Positions 7,734 through 16,607 of a DNA stretch of 37,508 nucleotides are shown here, piece after piece (position 1 is the stretch's first letter; the number at the start of each line of letters is the position of its first letter). Below the pieces are notes generated by a model. The model had not been told where the DNA came from, searched no databases, and was given only the letters and a program-made list of their open reading frames with translations. The translations under genes and the position numbers were made by a program. This DNA comes from Clostridia bacterium (GTDB lineage: Bacteria > Bacillota > Clostridia > Oscillospirales > CAG-382). Location: the NCBI GenBank assembly GCA_017563195.1, contig JAFXDO010000060.1:1-37508 (forward strand). Direction: 5' to 3'.

Positions 7734-9710
7734 TTATTTCTTCTTTTTTCTTGCCGTGACTGCGATGACGGTTACCGCAACGGCTATTACACAGACTGCC
7801 GCGATGACGACAGGGATGACGAAATTGCCGTCGGTTGAATTTTCGTCGTCAGAGGTTGCGTCAGACTGTTCGGATTCGTCACTCTCAAACGATTCGACGA
7901 AGAGAGATTCGTTATTGTCGGATTCATCTGCGTTTGAGCCGTCGGAGACGGGCTCGTCGGGGGTCGATTCGTCCTTATCAGGTTCGTCGGGCGTTGAAGT
8001 GTCGGGTGTCGGGGTGTCGGGCTCGGAAGCTTCGGGCTCGCTCGTGTCGTCGGTGGACCCCGCGTCCTTTATTCCTACGAGGAGCTCCGAGCAAAATACA
8101 AAGTTGCCGCCGCCGGGGCCGAACGACAGCTTGACGTATCTTGCCGAAACGGGGGAGGCTTCGTATTTTATGCAGGAATCGGTCGCGTCCATAATAAGAG
8201 GCGGTGTCGCAAGAACGCGGAAGTCGCGTCCGTTGTCGGAAACGCTGAGCTCTATCGACACGGGTGCGCCGATGCCGTATTCCAATCTGTTATCGAAATG
8301 AGCGTAAAAATGAGTAAGATCGTCGCGTTGCTCACCGAGATCGACCGTCACGCTCATCCTGCCCTCGGAATCGAGAAGCGAGTGATGGAATGCGTGCCAA
8401 TCGGTGCTGAGGGGCTCGGATGCGATGATTCCGTCGGTCAGCTCCTTGCCGCTTACGATCTGGTAATCGGCGCCGTTGCCGTCCACGTACGATCTGCAGC
8501 CGACGTAGCTCTTGCCGACCGATATCCAGTTAACGTCGGGCGACATAAGGCTGTCGCGCTGTATGTCGTCGACTATTTGACAGTCGGTGACCACCTGCTC
8601 GGGGCGCACCGAGTCGATATCCGCCTGCGTAAGCGTTTTGGTTGCGTATTTGTAGGTAAGGTCATAGACCATACGGTACTGAGGGTCGTTGGAATAGCAC
8701 GCCTGATAGTACACGCCTGCCTTGCCGTCCTGATAGTACATCTTCACGGCGTCCATCATCGAGGAGTTCAAGCCGCCGTCGAGATAATTCAGGTAGCGCG
8801 CGAAGTAATCGTCGGTGTAAACCCTTCCGTCACACTCCATTTCCATCGAAAGACCGTACCTTTCGGACAATGCGACGCTTGAATTAACACGGGTCGGGTC
8901 GTTGTAGCCGCCCCACATAAGGTTGGGCTGCATACAAGCCACGTCGAAGCCGTAGCTTTTCCAATCCTGATAGCCGTTTGCCTTGTACCAGGGGATCCAT
9001 ATGAATTTCAAGCCCTTTGAGTGGAGATAGTCTGCCGCGTAGGTAAGTATCTGCGCGTCGTCGTCTGCGGCGACGTATTCCTCAAGCCAATAGAAGCCGA
9101 CAAGGTCTAAATGCTTGTAGCCGCGCTGCTCAAAGCGTGCTATCTGCTCGTCGATCATCCATTTCAATGCGTACTTTCGGTCCTCGAGCTTGGAAAAGTT
9201 GAGGCTTCTTCCGCCGAGCGAGCCGAAGTTGGTCGCGTTTTTGCCGGGATAAAGCAGGGTGAAGAACACGCCCGCCTTGCTGTCGGTGTCACCGAGAGCA
9301 GACTTCGTCGTGCCGAACGCCTTTTCAAGCGCGTCGACGTTTGCGCCGCTTGTAAACGTGTCGTCAACGTATGCCGTCCAGTCGATCGCCTTCGTGGGGT
9401 TCGCCTCGTCGAGATGCATTCTCGCGCCCGAGGGTCCGTAGTCCATGCAGGGAAGGAAAAGGTAGCTGTCGAAGAAAAAGTCCTTTATGTTGCCGTTTTT
9501 GTCAAGATAAGCGGTATAGGGCAAAAGATCCTTTTCGTAATGCCTGCCCTTGTCACCCGAGGAGTATCTGAAGGTGTAGGTGAGCAATACGTTTTCGTAT
9601 CCGTCCATATCGTCCGCGGTGGGCACCTTTGCAGACGCCGACGGAGCGATGCACAGCAGAGCGGTCGCAAGCATCATTGCTGTGATTAATAATGAAATTA
9701 TTCTTTTCAT
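7734..9710 (-). CDS. Secreted, membrane-anchored DUF4855 protein with F5/8C-like domain
   Basis: This protein has about 658 aa. The start is set at ATG 9710, where GAGG lies 5-6 nt upstream and a clean signal peptide begins (MKRIISLLITAMML, cleavage after PSASA near 27); a longer in-frame start would overlap the upstream gene. Residues about 35-360 match the DUF4855 family, a glycosidase-like barrel of unproven activity, with LPCMDYGPSG near 86, FYWLEEYV near 207 and a WIPWYKANG strand near 238. Residues about 425-548 resemble an F5/8 type C sandwich (TVDLGE, ELSVSDNGRDF, ARYVKLSF), which would bind a sugar. A proline/threonine/acid-rich linker (550-625) leads to a membrane helix (629-652) and a KKKK tail, without an LPXTG sortase motif. 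It is probably a surface polysaccharide-active protein; substrate unknown. It lies 19 bp after an O-acetyltransferase gene. Confidence 0.88.
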   Translation of the reverse strand: MKRIISLLITAMMLATALLCIAPSASAKVPTADDMDGYENVLLTYTFRYSSGDKGRHYEKDLLPYTAYLDKNGNIKDFFFDSYLFLPCMDYGPSGARMHLDEANPTKAIDWTAYVDDTFTSGANVDALEKAFGTTKSALGDTDSKAGVFFTLLYPGKNATNFGSLGGRSLNFSKLEDRKYALKWMIDEQIARFEQRGYKHLDLVGFYWLEEYVAADDDAQILTYAADYLHSKGLKFIWIPWYKANGYQDWKSYGFDVACMQPNLMWGGYNDPTRVNSSVALSERYGLSMEMECDGRVYTDDYFARYLNYLDGGLNSSMMDAVKMYYQDGKAGVYYQACYSNDPQYRMVYDLTYKYATKTLTQADIDSVRPEQVVTDCQIVDDIQRDSLMSPDVNWISVGKSYVGCRSYVDGNGADYQIVSGKELTDGIIASEPLSTDWHAFHHSLLDSEGRMSVTVDLGEQRDDLTHFYAHFDNRLEYGIGAPVSIELSVSDNGRDFRVLATPPLIMDATDSCIKYEASPVSARYVKLSFGPGGGNFVFCSELLVGIKDAGSTDDTSEPEASEPDTPTPDTSTPDEPDKDESTPDEPVSDGSNADESDNNESLFVESFESDESEQSDATSDDENSTDGNFVIPVVIAAVCVIAVAVTVIAVTARKKKK

Positions 9711-9729
9711 AGCATCCTCGCGGTTATTA

Positions 9730-10350
9730 TTATTCAAAATCGTCCTTGATCTCGACGTTTCCTCGGAAGTATTTTTCATCCCTTTCGGTTATCTCGCGGA
9801 GCACGCGACAGGGGCTTCCGACTGCAACGACGTTTGCGGGAATGTCCTTCGTGACAACGCTTCCCGCACCGATGATGCTGTTTTCGCCGATGGTCACGCC
9901 GGGGAGTATTATGCTCCCCGCGCCTATCCAGACGTTGTTTTTTACAGTGACGGGAAGATTATACTGCACGCCCTTTGCGCGCAGCGACGGCGAAATGGGG
10001 TGGGTGCCTGTGCAGATGGTGACGTTCGGCGCGATAAGTACGTTGTCGCCGATGTATATTTCGCAGTCGTCAACGAGGGTCAGGTTGAAATTGGCGTAAA
10101 AGGATTTGCCGATATGGACGAATTTGCCGCCCCAATTTGCGTGGAACGGTGTTTCTATGTAGCCGCCCTCGCCAAACTCGGCAAACATTTTTTTCAAAAG
10201 TATTTGCTTTTTCTCATATTCGGTCGGCTTCAATGAATTGTATTCAAAAAGCATATCCAGGCTTTTCGCCTGCTCGGCAAGCAGCTCGGCGTCGGTGCAG
10301 AGATAAAGCTCGCCCGAGTGCATCTTTCTTTTAAGCTCGTTGAGCTCCAT
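9730..10350 (-). CDS. Maltose/galactoside-type O-acetyltransferase (left-handed beta-helix)
   Basis: This 206-aa protein belongs to the LacA/Maa/NodL hexapeptide acetyltransferases, which move acetyl from acetyl-CoA to a sugar hydroxyl. Residues about 5-60 are the helical N-terminal cap (KMHSGELYLCTDAEL). The rest is the repeat helix, with GDNVLIAPNVTI, the catalytic-His segment TGTHP near 114-118, NNVWIGAGSIILPGVTIG, and the closing turn GAGSVVTKDIPANVVAVGSP. Length is standard (about 185-205). GGGAGG precedes the ATG. It heads a two-gene unit with the DUF4855 surface protein, so it may act on the same glycan, though these enzymes are often broad acetyl-sugar detoxifiers. Confidence 0.93.
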   Translation of the reverse strand: MELNELKRKMHSGELYLCTDAELLAEQAKSLDMLFEYNSLKPTEYEKKQILLKKMFAEFGEGGYIETPFHANWGGKFVHIGKSFYANFNLTLVDDCEIYIGDNVLIAPNVTICTGTHPISPSLRAKGVQYNLPVTVKNNVWIGAGSIILPGVTIGENSIIGAGSVVTKDIPANVVAVGSPCRVLREITERDEKYFRGNVEIKDDFE

Positions 10351-10377
10351 AAGGGACCTCCCGTAAGTTTTTTTGTT

Positions 10378-10406
10378 ATTTTAACATAAAAATACGCTTT
10401 AAGCAA
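10378..10406 (-). promoter_or_regulatory. Promoter of the acetyltransferase/DUF4855 operon
   Basis: On the minus strand TTGCTT (10401-10406), a 17-bp spacer and TAAAAT (10378-10383) preceded by TGT form a plausible promoter about 28 bp upstream of the start codon. Confidence 0.5.
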
Positions 10407-10435
10407 CTCTTTCTCTTTTCTTTTCGCTTGTTTTG

Positions 10436-10444
10436 TGTTAGAAT
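10436..10444 (+). promoter_or_regulatory. Extended -10 element for trmO
   Basis: TGTTAGAAT fits an extended -10 and lies 27 bp before the trmO start. No convincing -35 is visible upstream. Confidence 0.45.
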
Positions 10445-10471
10445 ATACACATAAAATCAAGGACGGTCAAT

Positions 10472-11149
10472 ATGGAATATACGATAAAGCCGATAGCGCA
10501 CATATATAACGACCTTACGACCAAATTCGGGGTTCCCCGCCAAAGCGGACTTGCCCGCTCGCTGATGTCCGAAATCGTCTTCGAGCCCGAGTTTCGCGTG
10601 TCCGAGGCGCTCCGCGGGATCGAGGATTTTTCACACGTCTGGCTGATATGGAGCTTTTCCGAGGCACGCCGCGAAAGCTGGTCTCCCACGGTACGCCCGC
10701 CGAGGCTCGGCGGAAACGAAAGACTCGGCGTGTTTGCCACCCGCTCGCCCTACCGCCCGAACAGTCTTGCGCTTTCCTGCGTGAAGCTCGAGGGAGTGGA
10801 GAAGCGAGAGGGAAAGGGCGACGTGCTTATCGTTTCGGGTGCCGATTTGATGAACGGAACGCCGATATATGACGTGAAGCCCTATCTTCCATACGCCGAC
10901 GCGATTCCCGACGCGGTCGGTGGATTTGCGCCCGACGGCGGGAAAACACTCTGCGTCGTCGATGAAAACGACTCGCTTTCGGTTCTGCCGGAATCGAAAA
11001 GAACAGCCCTGACCGAGCTGCTCGCACGCGACCCGCGTCCGCAGTATCACGACGACCGCGAGCGTGTGTACGGTATGGCGTTCGGCGGGTACGAGGTCAA
11101 GTTCCGTGTCGACGGCGAACGGCTGTATATTATGTCGATAATTAAATGA
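10472..11149 (+). CDS. trmO: tRNA (N6-threonylcarbamoyladenosine37-N6)-methyltransferase TrmO
   Basis: This 225-aa protein belongs to the TrmO/TsaA (YaeB-like) family, which uses S-adenosylmethionine to methylate t6A at position 37 of threonine tRNAs. Family landmarks are the N-terminal strand IKPIAHIYNDL, RGIEDFSHVWLIW at 49-60, the PPRLGGNERLGVFATRSPYRPN block around 76-97, and DLMNGTPIYDVKPYLPYAD further on. The C-terminal half contains FGGYEVKFRVDG, the smaller second domain of the family. AAGGACGG precedes the ATG. Length matches the E. coli protein (about 235). It is monocistronic, with tex starting about 120 bp later behind its own promoter. Confidence 0.94.
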   Translation: MEYTIKPIAHIYNDLTTKFGVPRQSGLARSLMSEIVFEPEFRVSEALRGIEDFSHVWLIWSFSEARRESWSPTVRPPRLGGNERLGVFATRSPYRPNSLALSCVKLEGVEKREGKGDVLIVSGADLMNGTPIYDVKPYLPYADAIPDAVGGFAPDGGKTLCVVDENDSLSVLPESKRTALTELLARDPRPQYHDDRERVYGMAFGGYEVKFRVDGERLYIMSIIK

Positions 11150-11197
11150 TTTGCGGCAGTTTTTCTTTGAAAAATAAAGAGAAATCGCCTCTTTTTC

Positions 11198-11226
11198 TTT
11201 ACAATCGGGAGTTTTTGTGGTAGAAT
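11198..11226 (+). promoter_or_regulatory. Promoter of tex
   Basis: TTTACA (11198-11203), 17-bp spacer, TAGAAT (11221-11226), 42 bp before the start codon. Both hexamers match the consensus at 5 of 6 positions. Confidence 0.7.
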
Positions 11227-11268
11227 TAAAATAGCTTAATTTGGAAGTAATTTGAAGGGAAATTATAT

Positions 11269-13413
11269 ATGGATATAATTGCAAAAATTGCAGAAGAGCT
11301 TAAAATACGCGTAAAGCAGGTCGAGGCGGCGGTCGGTCTTATCGACGAGGGCAACACTATTCCCTTTATCGCCCGCTACCGTAAGGAGGCGACCGGCTCG
11401 CTCGACGACGAAAAGCTCCGCGAGCTTGGCGAAAAGCTCGAGTTCTACCGTGCGCTCGATGCAAGACGCGCCGACGTTCAGCGCCTTATCGACGAGCAGG
11501 GTAAGCTCACCGACGAGCTTGTTGCCGCTATCGAAAACGCGCAGACGCTTTCCGAGCTTGAGGATATTTACCGTCCCTACCGTCCCAAGCGCCGCACTCG
11601 CGCAAGCATCGCGGCTGAGGCAGGGCTTACTCCGCTTGCAGAGCTTATGCTCGAGCAGAAAAAGGACGTTGACATCGTCGCCGAGGCGGAAAAATATTTA
11701 AATCCCGAAAAGAAGATAAATAATGCGACCGACGCGCTGAACGGCGCGAAGGATATTATTGCCGAGAAGGTCTCGGATAACGCCGAATTCAGAAAATGGA
11801 TCCGCGAATTCACCTACCGCTCGGGTAACCTTGTCGCTAAGGCAAAGACCGAGGAGGACAGCGTTTACAGGCTTTATTACGATTATAACGAGCCACTCTC
11901 CAAGATGCCGTCTCACCGTGTGCTTGCCGTCGACCGCGGCGAAAAGGAGGGTATCCTTTCTATAAAGGTCGAGTGCGACAAGGAAAAGGTGTTTGATTAT
12001 CTGAGAGGTCAGATGCTTTCGGCGCGCGAGTGCTCGAGCACCGATTTCGTCCGCGAGGCGACTGACGACGCATACGAAAGACTTATCGCTCCCTCGGTCC
12101 AGACCGAAATGCGCAACACCATAACCGAGCAGGCGCAGGAGCAAGCGATCCGCGTGTTCGGCGAAAACCTCAAGAACCTGCTTATGCTTCCTCCGGTTCG
12201 CGGCAAGGTCGTTATGGGCTTTGACCCCGCTTACAGAACCGGCTGTAAGATAGCCATTGTCGACGGATTCGGCGACGTGCTCGACATGACCGTCGTTTAC
12301 CCGACTCCTCCCCAGAACAAGACCGAGGAGGCAAAGGCAAAGCTCAAATCGCTTATAAATAAGCACAAGGTAGACATTATCTCTATCGGTAACGGCACCG
12401 CGTCGAAGGAAAGCGAGATCTTCGTTGCGGGTATGCTCAAGGAGCTCGACCGCCCCGTAAGCTATATTATGACGAACGAGGCGGGCGCTTCGGTCTACTC
12501 TGCAAGCAAGCTTGCGAGCGAGGAATTTCCTCAGTTCGACGTTTCGCTTCGTAGTGCCGTTTCGATCGCGAGACGACTTCAGGACCCCTTGGCAGAGCTT
12601 GTTAAGATCGACCCGAAGGCGATCGGCGTCGGTCAGTATCAGCACGATATGGAGCCCAAGGCACTCGACAACTCGCTTTCGGGCGTTGTCGAATCCTGTG
12701 TTTCGGGCGTCGGTGCAGACCTTAATACCGCGTCTGTCAGCCTGCTTTCGCACATCGCGGGCATCAACTCCAAAATTGCGAAGAGCATTTACGAATACCG
12801 CACCACGGTCTCCAAGTTCAAGACGAGAAGCGAGCTTCTGAAGGTCAAGGGCATCGGCGAAAAGGCGTATAAGCAGTGCGTCGGCTTCCTCAGAGTACCC
12901 GAAAGCCGCGAGGTTTTGGATAACACCGCGGTTCACCCCGAAAGCTACGAGGCGGCGTATTCGCTGCTTAAGCTGTTGGGCTACAGCAGAGAGGACGTCA
13001 GCGAAAGAAGACTTTCCGAGCTTCCCAAGAAGGTCGAGGCGGCAGGCAACGCGAAGGTTGCAGCCGAGCTCGGCATCGGCGTACCCACGCTTAACGATAT
13101 CGTTTCCGAGCTTATGAAGCCGGGTCGCGACCCCCGTGACGAGCTTCCTCCCCAGATACTCCGCACCGACGCGATGGATATCTCCTCGCTCAAGGCGGGT
13201 ATGGAATTTGTCGGAACCGTTCGCAACGTTGCCGACTTCGGCGCGTTTGTCGACATCGGCGTGCATCAGGACGGCTTGGTCCATATTTCCAAGCTCTCCA
13301 ATCGCTTCGTAAAGCGCGCAAGCGACGTCGTCAAGGTCGGTGATATCATCAAGGTGAGGGTCATTGACGTTGACGTTGCAAAAAAACGCATATCTCTTGA
13401 AAAAATACAGTAA
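11269..13413 (+). CDS. tex: Tex-family RNA-binding transcription accessory protein
   Basis: This 714-aa cytosolic protein has the full Tex architecture. The N-terminal helical part holds EGNTIPFIARYRKEATGSLDD (about 27-47) and a DIYRPYRPKRRTRASIA stretch. An RNase H-like YqgF domain begins at VMGFDPAYRTGCKIAIVDG (about 315). A helix-hairpin-helix region includes VKGIGEKAYKQCVGFLRV. A C-terminal S1 RNA-binding domain spans about 645-712 (GTVRNVADFGAFVDIGVHQDG). Tex binds nucleic acid and affects transcription; its exact role is still poorly defined. Length is typical (about 710-780). It has its own promoter and is followed by gdhA with a separate one. Confidence 0.96.
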   Translation: MDIIAKIAEELKIRVKQVEAAVGLIDEGNTIPFIARYRKEATGSLDDEKLRELGEKLEFYRALDARRADVQRLIDEQGKLTDELVAAIENAQTLSELEDIYRPYRPKRRTRASIAAEAGLTPLAELMLEQKKDVDIVAEAEKYLNPEKKINNATDALNGAKDIIAEKVSDNAEFRKWIREFTYRSGNLVAKAKTEEDSVYRLYYDYNEPLSKMPSHRVLAVDRGEKEGILSIKVECDKEKVFDYLRGQMLSARECSSTDFVREATDDAYERLIAPSVQTEMRNTITEQAQEQAIRVFGENLKNLLMLPPVRGKVVMGFDPAYRTGCKIAIVDGFGDVLDMTVVYPTPPQNKTEEAKAKLKSLINKHKVDIISIGNGTASKESEIFVAGMLKELDRPVSYIMTNEAGASVYSASKLASEEFPQFDVSLRSAVSIARRLQDPLAELVKIDPKAIGVGQYQHDMEPKALDNSLSGVVESCVSGVGADLNTASVSLLSHIAGINSKIAKSIYEYRTTVSKFKTRSELLKVKGIGEKAYKQCVGFLRVPESREVLDNTAVHPESYEAAYSLLKLLGYSREDVSERRLSELPKKVEAAGNAKVAAELGIGVPTLNDIVSELMKPGRDPRDELPPQILRTDAMDISSLKAGMEFVGTVRNVADFGAFVDIGVHQDGLVHISKLSNRFVKRASDVVKVGDIIKVRVIDVDVAKKRISLEKIQ

Positions 13414-13418
13414 AATAT

Positions 13419-13437
13419 GCAATATTGCTATTGCAAT
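13419..13437. promoter_or_regulatory. Tandem palindromes over the gdhA -35
   Basis: GCAATATTGC (13419-13428) and ATTGCAAT (13430-13437) are perfect palindromes; the second covers the -35 hexamer TTGCAA. The placement suits repressor or activator binding at gdhA, but no regulator is identified. Confidence 0.4.
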
Positions 13438-13459
13438 CCTGCAAAAAGCGTTGTATAAT
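13431..13459 (+). promoter_or_regulatory. Promoter of gdhA
   Basis: TTGCAA (13431-13436), a 17-bp spacer and a perfect TATAAT (13454-13459) lie about 45 bp before the gdhA start. Confidence 0.8.
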
Positions 13460-13497
13460 AACTCATTCTTATTGAATTCAAATCCTTTTGGAGGTAA

Positions 13498-14850
<1,353 letters not shown>

Positions 14851-14901
14851 TCGCTTCGCTCTCAATGAAAATGCTTTGCGTTTAAATAATAAAAACGTAT
14901 T

Positions 14902-14931
14902 AAAAAAGGACCGTTTCGACGGTCCTTTTTT
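14902..14931. terminator. Terminator after gdhA
   Basis: A 13-bp stem (AAAAAAGGACCGT and complement) with a TTCG tetraloop and T6 tail, 51 bp past the gdhA stop. Its A-tract also suits the convergent membrane-protein gene on the minus strand, which ends 15 bp away. Confidence 0.92.
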
Positions 14932-14946
14932 GTTGTTGGCTTACTT

Positions 14947-15453
14947 TTAAAGTTCTTTTCTTTTAATAAACATCCAAACAGCGCCGATAAAATTAGCAAT
15001 AAACGTCAAGTGGATGAGATAGAATGCAATACCGGAATTAAAATCCTCATTAGATGTAACACCAAGGTTGGCAAAATCGACTTTTATAATGAGGAAAAGG
15101 AGAAACGCAAGTAAATTGAAAATTAACACAAGAAATGGCTTTTTGGAGTTTGCGGACAAAGCCGTAAGTAGGGTAAAAACTATAATGGCGATGATGAAAA
15201 TGACGTAAAAAACGCCTTCTTCATATAATGTTTTGTTGATTCGCGCGGCTTCCATAAGAGAAACTCTTACAAGATCTTTAGCTTTGAATTCGTCGTTTTC
15301 ATCGATTTTTGTTTCGCTGATTTCCAAAAGATCTTCTTTTAATTCTTTGTTTGCTACAGAATATGGCAGAAAAATCGATAAAAGCAGTATGGCGCTGGCT
15401 ACAAGAATTATTATAGCAGGAATAGGTTTTGCGGTTTTGAATTTTTTGAACAT
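14947..15453 (-). CDS. Hypothetical four-pass membrane protein
   Basis: This 168-aa protein is unrecognised. Membrane helices are predicted at about 13-33, 80-103, 107-127 and 144-163. A charged loop of about 45 residues between the first two (KELKEDLLEISETKIDEN) would face outside if the basic N-terminus (MFKKFKTAK) is cytosolic. GGAGTG precedes the ATG. Base composition is clearly AT-richer than neighbouring genes. It is transcribed divergently from a small XRE regulator, and both promoters are overlapped by the same ACATATGTG sites, so it is probably that regulator's main target. No sequence clue to function. Confidence 0.8.
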   Translation of the reverse strand: MFKKFKTAKPIPAIIILVASAILLLSIFLPYSVANKELKEDLLEISETKIDENDEFKAKDLVRVSLMEAARINKTLYEEGVFYVIFIIAIIVFTLLTALSANSKKPFLVLIFNLLAFLLFLIIKVDFANLGVTSNEDFNSGIAFYLIHLTFIANFIGAVWMFIKRKEL

Positions 15454-15482
15454 AACAGCACTCCTCTTTCAATGTTTACAAA

Positions 15483-15511
15483 ATTATAACACATATGTGC
15501 GCAAATGTCAA
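15483..15511 (-). promoter_or_regulatory. Consensus promoter of the four-pass membrane protein
   Basis: On the minus strand TTGACA (15506-15511), exactly 17 bp, TATAAT (15483-15488): all 12 positions match the vegetative consensus, about 30 bp before the start codon. Such a strong promoter implies tight repression, fitting the palindromes inside it. Confidence 0.85.
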
Positions 15512-15518
15512 CATATGT
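15490..15518. promoter_or_regulatory. Twin ACATATGTG operators of the divergent XRE unit
   Basis: CACATATGTG (15490-15499, perfect palindrome) and ACATATGT (15511-15518, perfect palindrome extended by GT) start 20 bp apart, two helical turns, so a regulator would bind both on the same face. The first fills the spacer of the minus promoter; the second overlaps its -35 and adjoins the -35 of the plus promoter. Confidence 0.7.
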
Positions 15519-15519
15519 G

Positions 15520-15549
15520 TTCAAACTTTGCATTGAAATCGCATAGAAT
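15520..15549 (+). promoter_or_regulatory. Weak promoter of the XRE regulator
   Basis: TTCAAA (15520-15525), 18-bp spacer, TAGAAT (15544-15549), 18 bp before the ATG. It is weaker than the opposing promoter, as expected for an autoregulated repressor gene. Confidence 0.5.
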
Positions 15550-15567
15550 ATACGTGAGGTGAGATTC

Positions 15568-15816
15568 ATGTATATTCCGACGCTGGACGCAAAAACGGTT
15601 GGCGATGCTGTGGCGTATTTCAGAAAAAAGCGCGGTCTGTCACAAGAGGTTTTGAGCGGACTTGCAGATATCGGGCGCAGTCATTTGAGTGCTATCGAGC
15701 GCGGTGAAAGAAAACCTACGTTGGAAACGCTTTATAGGATATGTTGCGCGCTTGACATTAAAATGAGCACGCTTGTATCGCACCTCGAGACATTGCTTGA
15801 AGAACGAAATCAATAA
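15568..15816 (+). CDS. XRE-family helix-turn-helix transcriptional regulator
   Basis: This 82-aa protein is little more than one HTH_3 domain. ATG 15568 is preferred over GTG 15559 because GAGGTGA lies 5 nt upstream of it. Residues about 12-68 form the five-helix fold, with the recognition segment RSHLSAIERGERKPT and the closing LETLYRICCALDIKMSTL. The tail is a short charged helix. The next gene on the opposite strand, a membrane protein, shares its control region with two palindromic sites, so autoregulation plus control of that gene is the likely role. A terminator follows within 11 bp. Confidence 0.9.
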   Translation: MYIPTLDAKTVGDAVAYFRKKRGLSQEVLSGLADIGRSHLSAIERGERKPTLETLYRICCALDIKMSTLVSHLETLLEERNQ

Positions 15817-15826
15817 TGATAAAACG

Positions 15827-15853
15827 AAAGGACGGCGCGAAACCGTCCTTTTT
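15827..15853 (+). terminator. Terminator after the XRE regulator
   Basis: Stem AAAGGACGG/CCGTCCTTT with a 7-nt loop and T5 tail, 10 bp past the stop codon. Confidence 0.88.
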
Positions 15854-15884
15854 GTATTATTAATATTAAAAGTTTTTGGGAGTT

Positions 15885-15914
15885 CAAGAACACTTTTTTC
15901 AAAAAGGGTTCTTG
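15885..15914 (-). terminator. Hairpin after the SGNH hydrolase, possible dispersed repeat
   Basis: CAAGAAC pairs with GTTCTTG, continuing with one mismatch through an A/T-rich stem. It lies about 36 bp past the hydrolase stop on the minus strand, with a T-containing stretch after it. Beside it is a direct repeat of GAAAAATGTTC (15915-15925 and 15929-15939, period 14). The block resembles AT-rich post-gene repeats seen in this bacterial group; that resemblance is from memory. Confidence 0.45.
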
Positions 15915-15950
15915 GAAAAATGTTCATAGAAAAATGTTCCTTTAAACCTT

Positions 15951-16595
15951 TCAAAGCGTTTCCATCCAGCTTGCGATGTAGGGCGTGAGGATGTTGTAGC
16001 CCTTGGAGTTGGGGTGCACCGTGTCGGGGAGACACTCGGTGGTGTGGCCCTTGAGGAGGTACTTGTTGAGATTCTCATCGAAGTAAAGATCGAGGTAGGG
16101 GATTTCCCACTTGTCGCAGATCTTTTTCGAAAGCGCGAAGTATTCGCTCATATCGCTCATTCTGCCGTACTGAGCGGCGGGCATTTGGAAGGTGACGATA
16201 AAGCCGAATATTGCGCCCTTGTAGTTTTCCTTGGCGTACTTGAAGGTCGCTTCGAGACCGCCTGCAAAGCTGTTCATATCAAAGGGACCGTCGAAGCCCT
16301 CGGTCATAACGCCGACGGGAGCAGAATCCCAAGCGTCGTTTGCGCCGCCCTCGATGATGCAATAATCGTATTTGTTGTCCTTTTCGGCGATAAGCTGGTT
16401 GATTACGGTGTTTTCGCCGCGGCATAGCGACATAGACGCGCCGCCCTTGCTTCTGTTAAGACCGGTCATGCCCTTTTCAACCATGATCCTGCCTGCCCAG
16501 CCCACGGTTTCGCCGTAGGTCGGGTCGTTCCATTCGCAGACCGCTTCGCAGAGCGAGTCGCCTACAAATATCACCGATTTTCCCTGTAATTTCAT
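15951..16595 (-). CDS. SGNH/GDSL-family hydrolase
   Basis: This 214-aa protein has the SGNH esterase layout. Block I is VGDSL with Ser14, block II the Gly of KGGASM near 51, block III GGAND at 83-87, and block V DTVHP with Asp191 and His194. It lacks a signal peptide, so it acts in the cytosol or leaves by another route. Family members deacylate esters, lipids or acetylated sugars; the substrate is not evident. AGAGG precedes the ATG. It follows the CarD-like gene by 12 bp and shares its transcript. A second SGNH hydrolase lies 2.2 kb upstream on the same strand but is only distantly similar. Confidence 0.9.
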   Translation of the reverse strand: MKLQGKSVIFVGDSLCEAVCEWNDPTYGETVGWAGRIMVEKGMTGLNRSKGGASMSLCRGENTVINQLIAEKDNKYDYCIIEGGANDAWDSAPVGVMTEGFDGPFDMNSFAGGLEATFKYAKENYKGAIFGFIVTFQMPAAQYGRMSDMSEYFALSKKICDKWEIPYLDLYFDENLNKYLLKGHTTECLPDTVHPNSKGYNILTPYIASWMETL

Positions 16596-16607
16596 ATGAA
16601 ACCTCTG

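Noticed and set aside
7850..8060. Repetitive GAC/TCG-rich DNA considered as a tandem-repeat locus.
   Set aside because: It encodes the acidic, proline/threonine-rich linker of the DUF4855 protein; the repeats are imperfect and explained by the protein composition.
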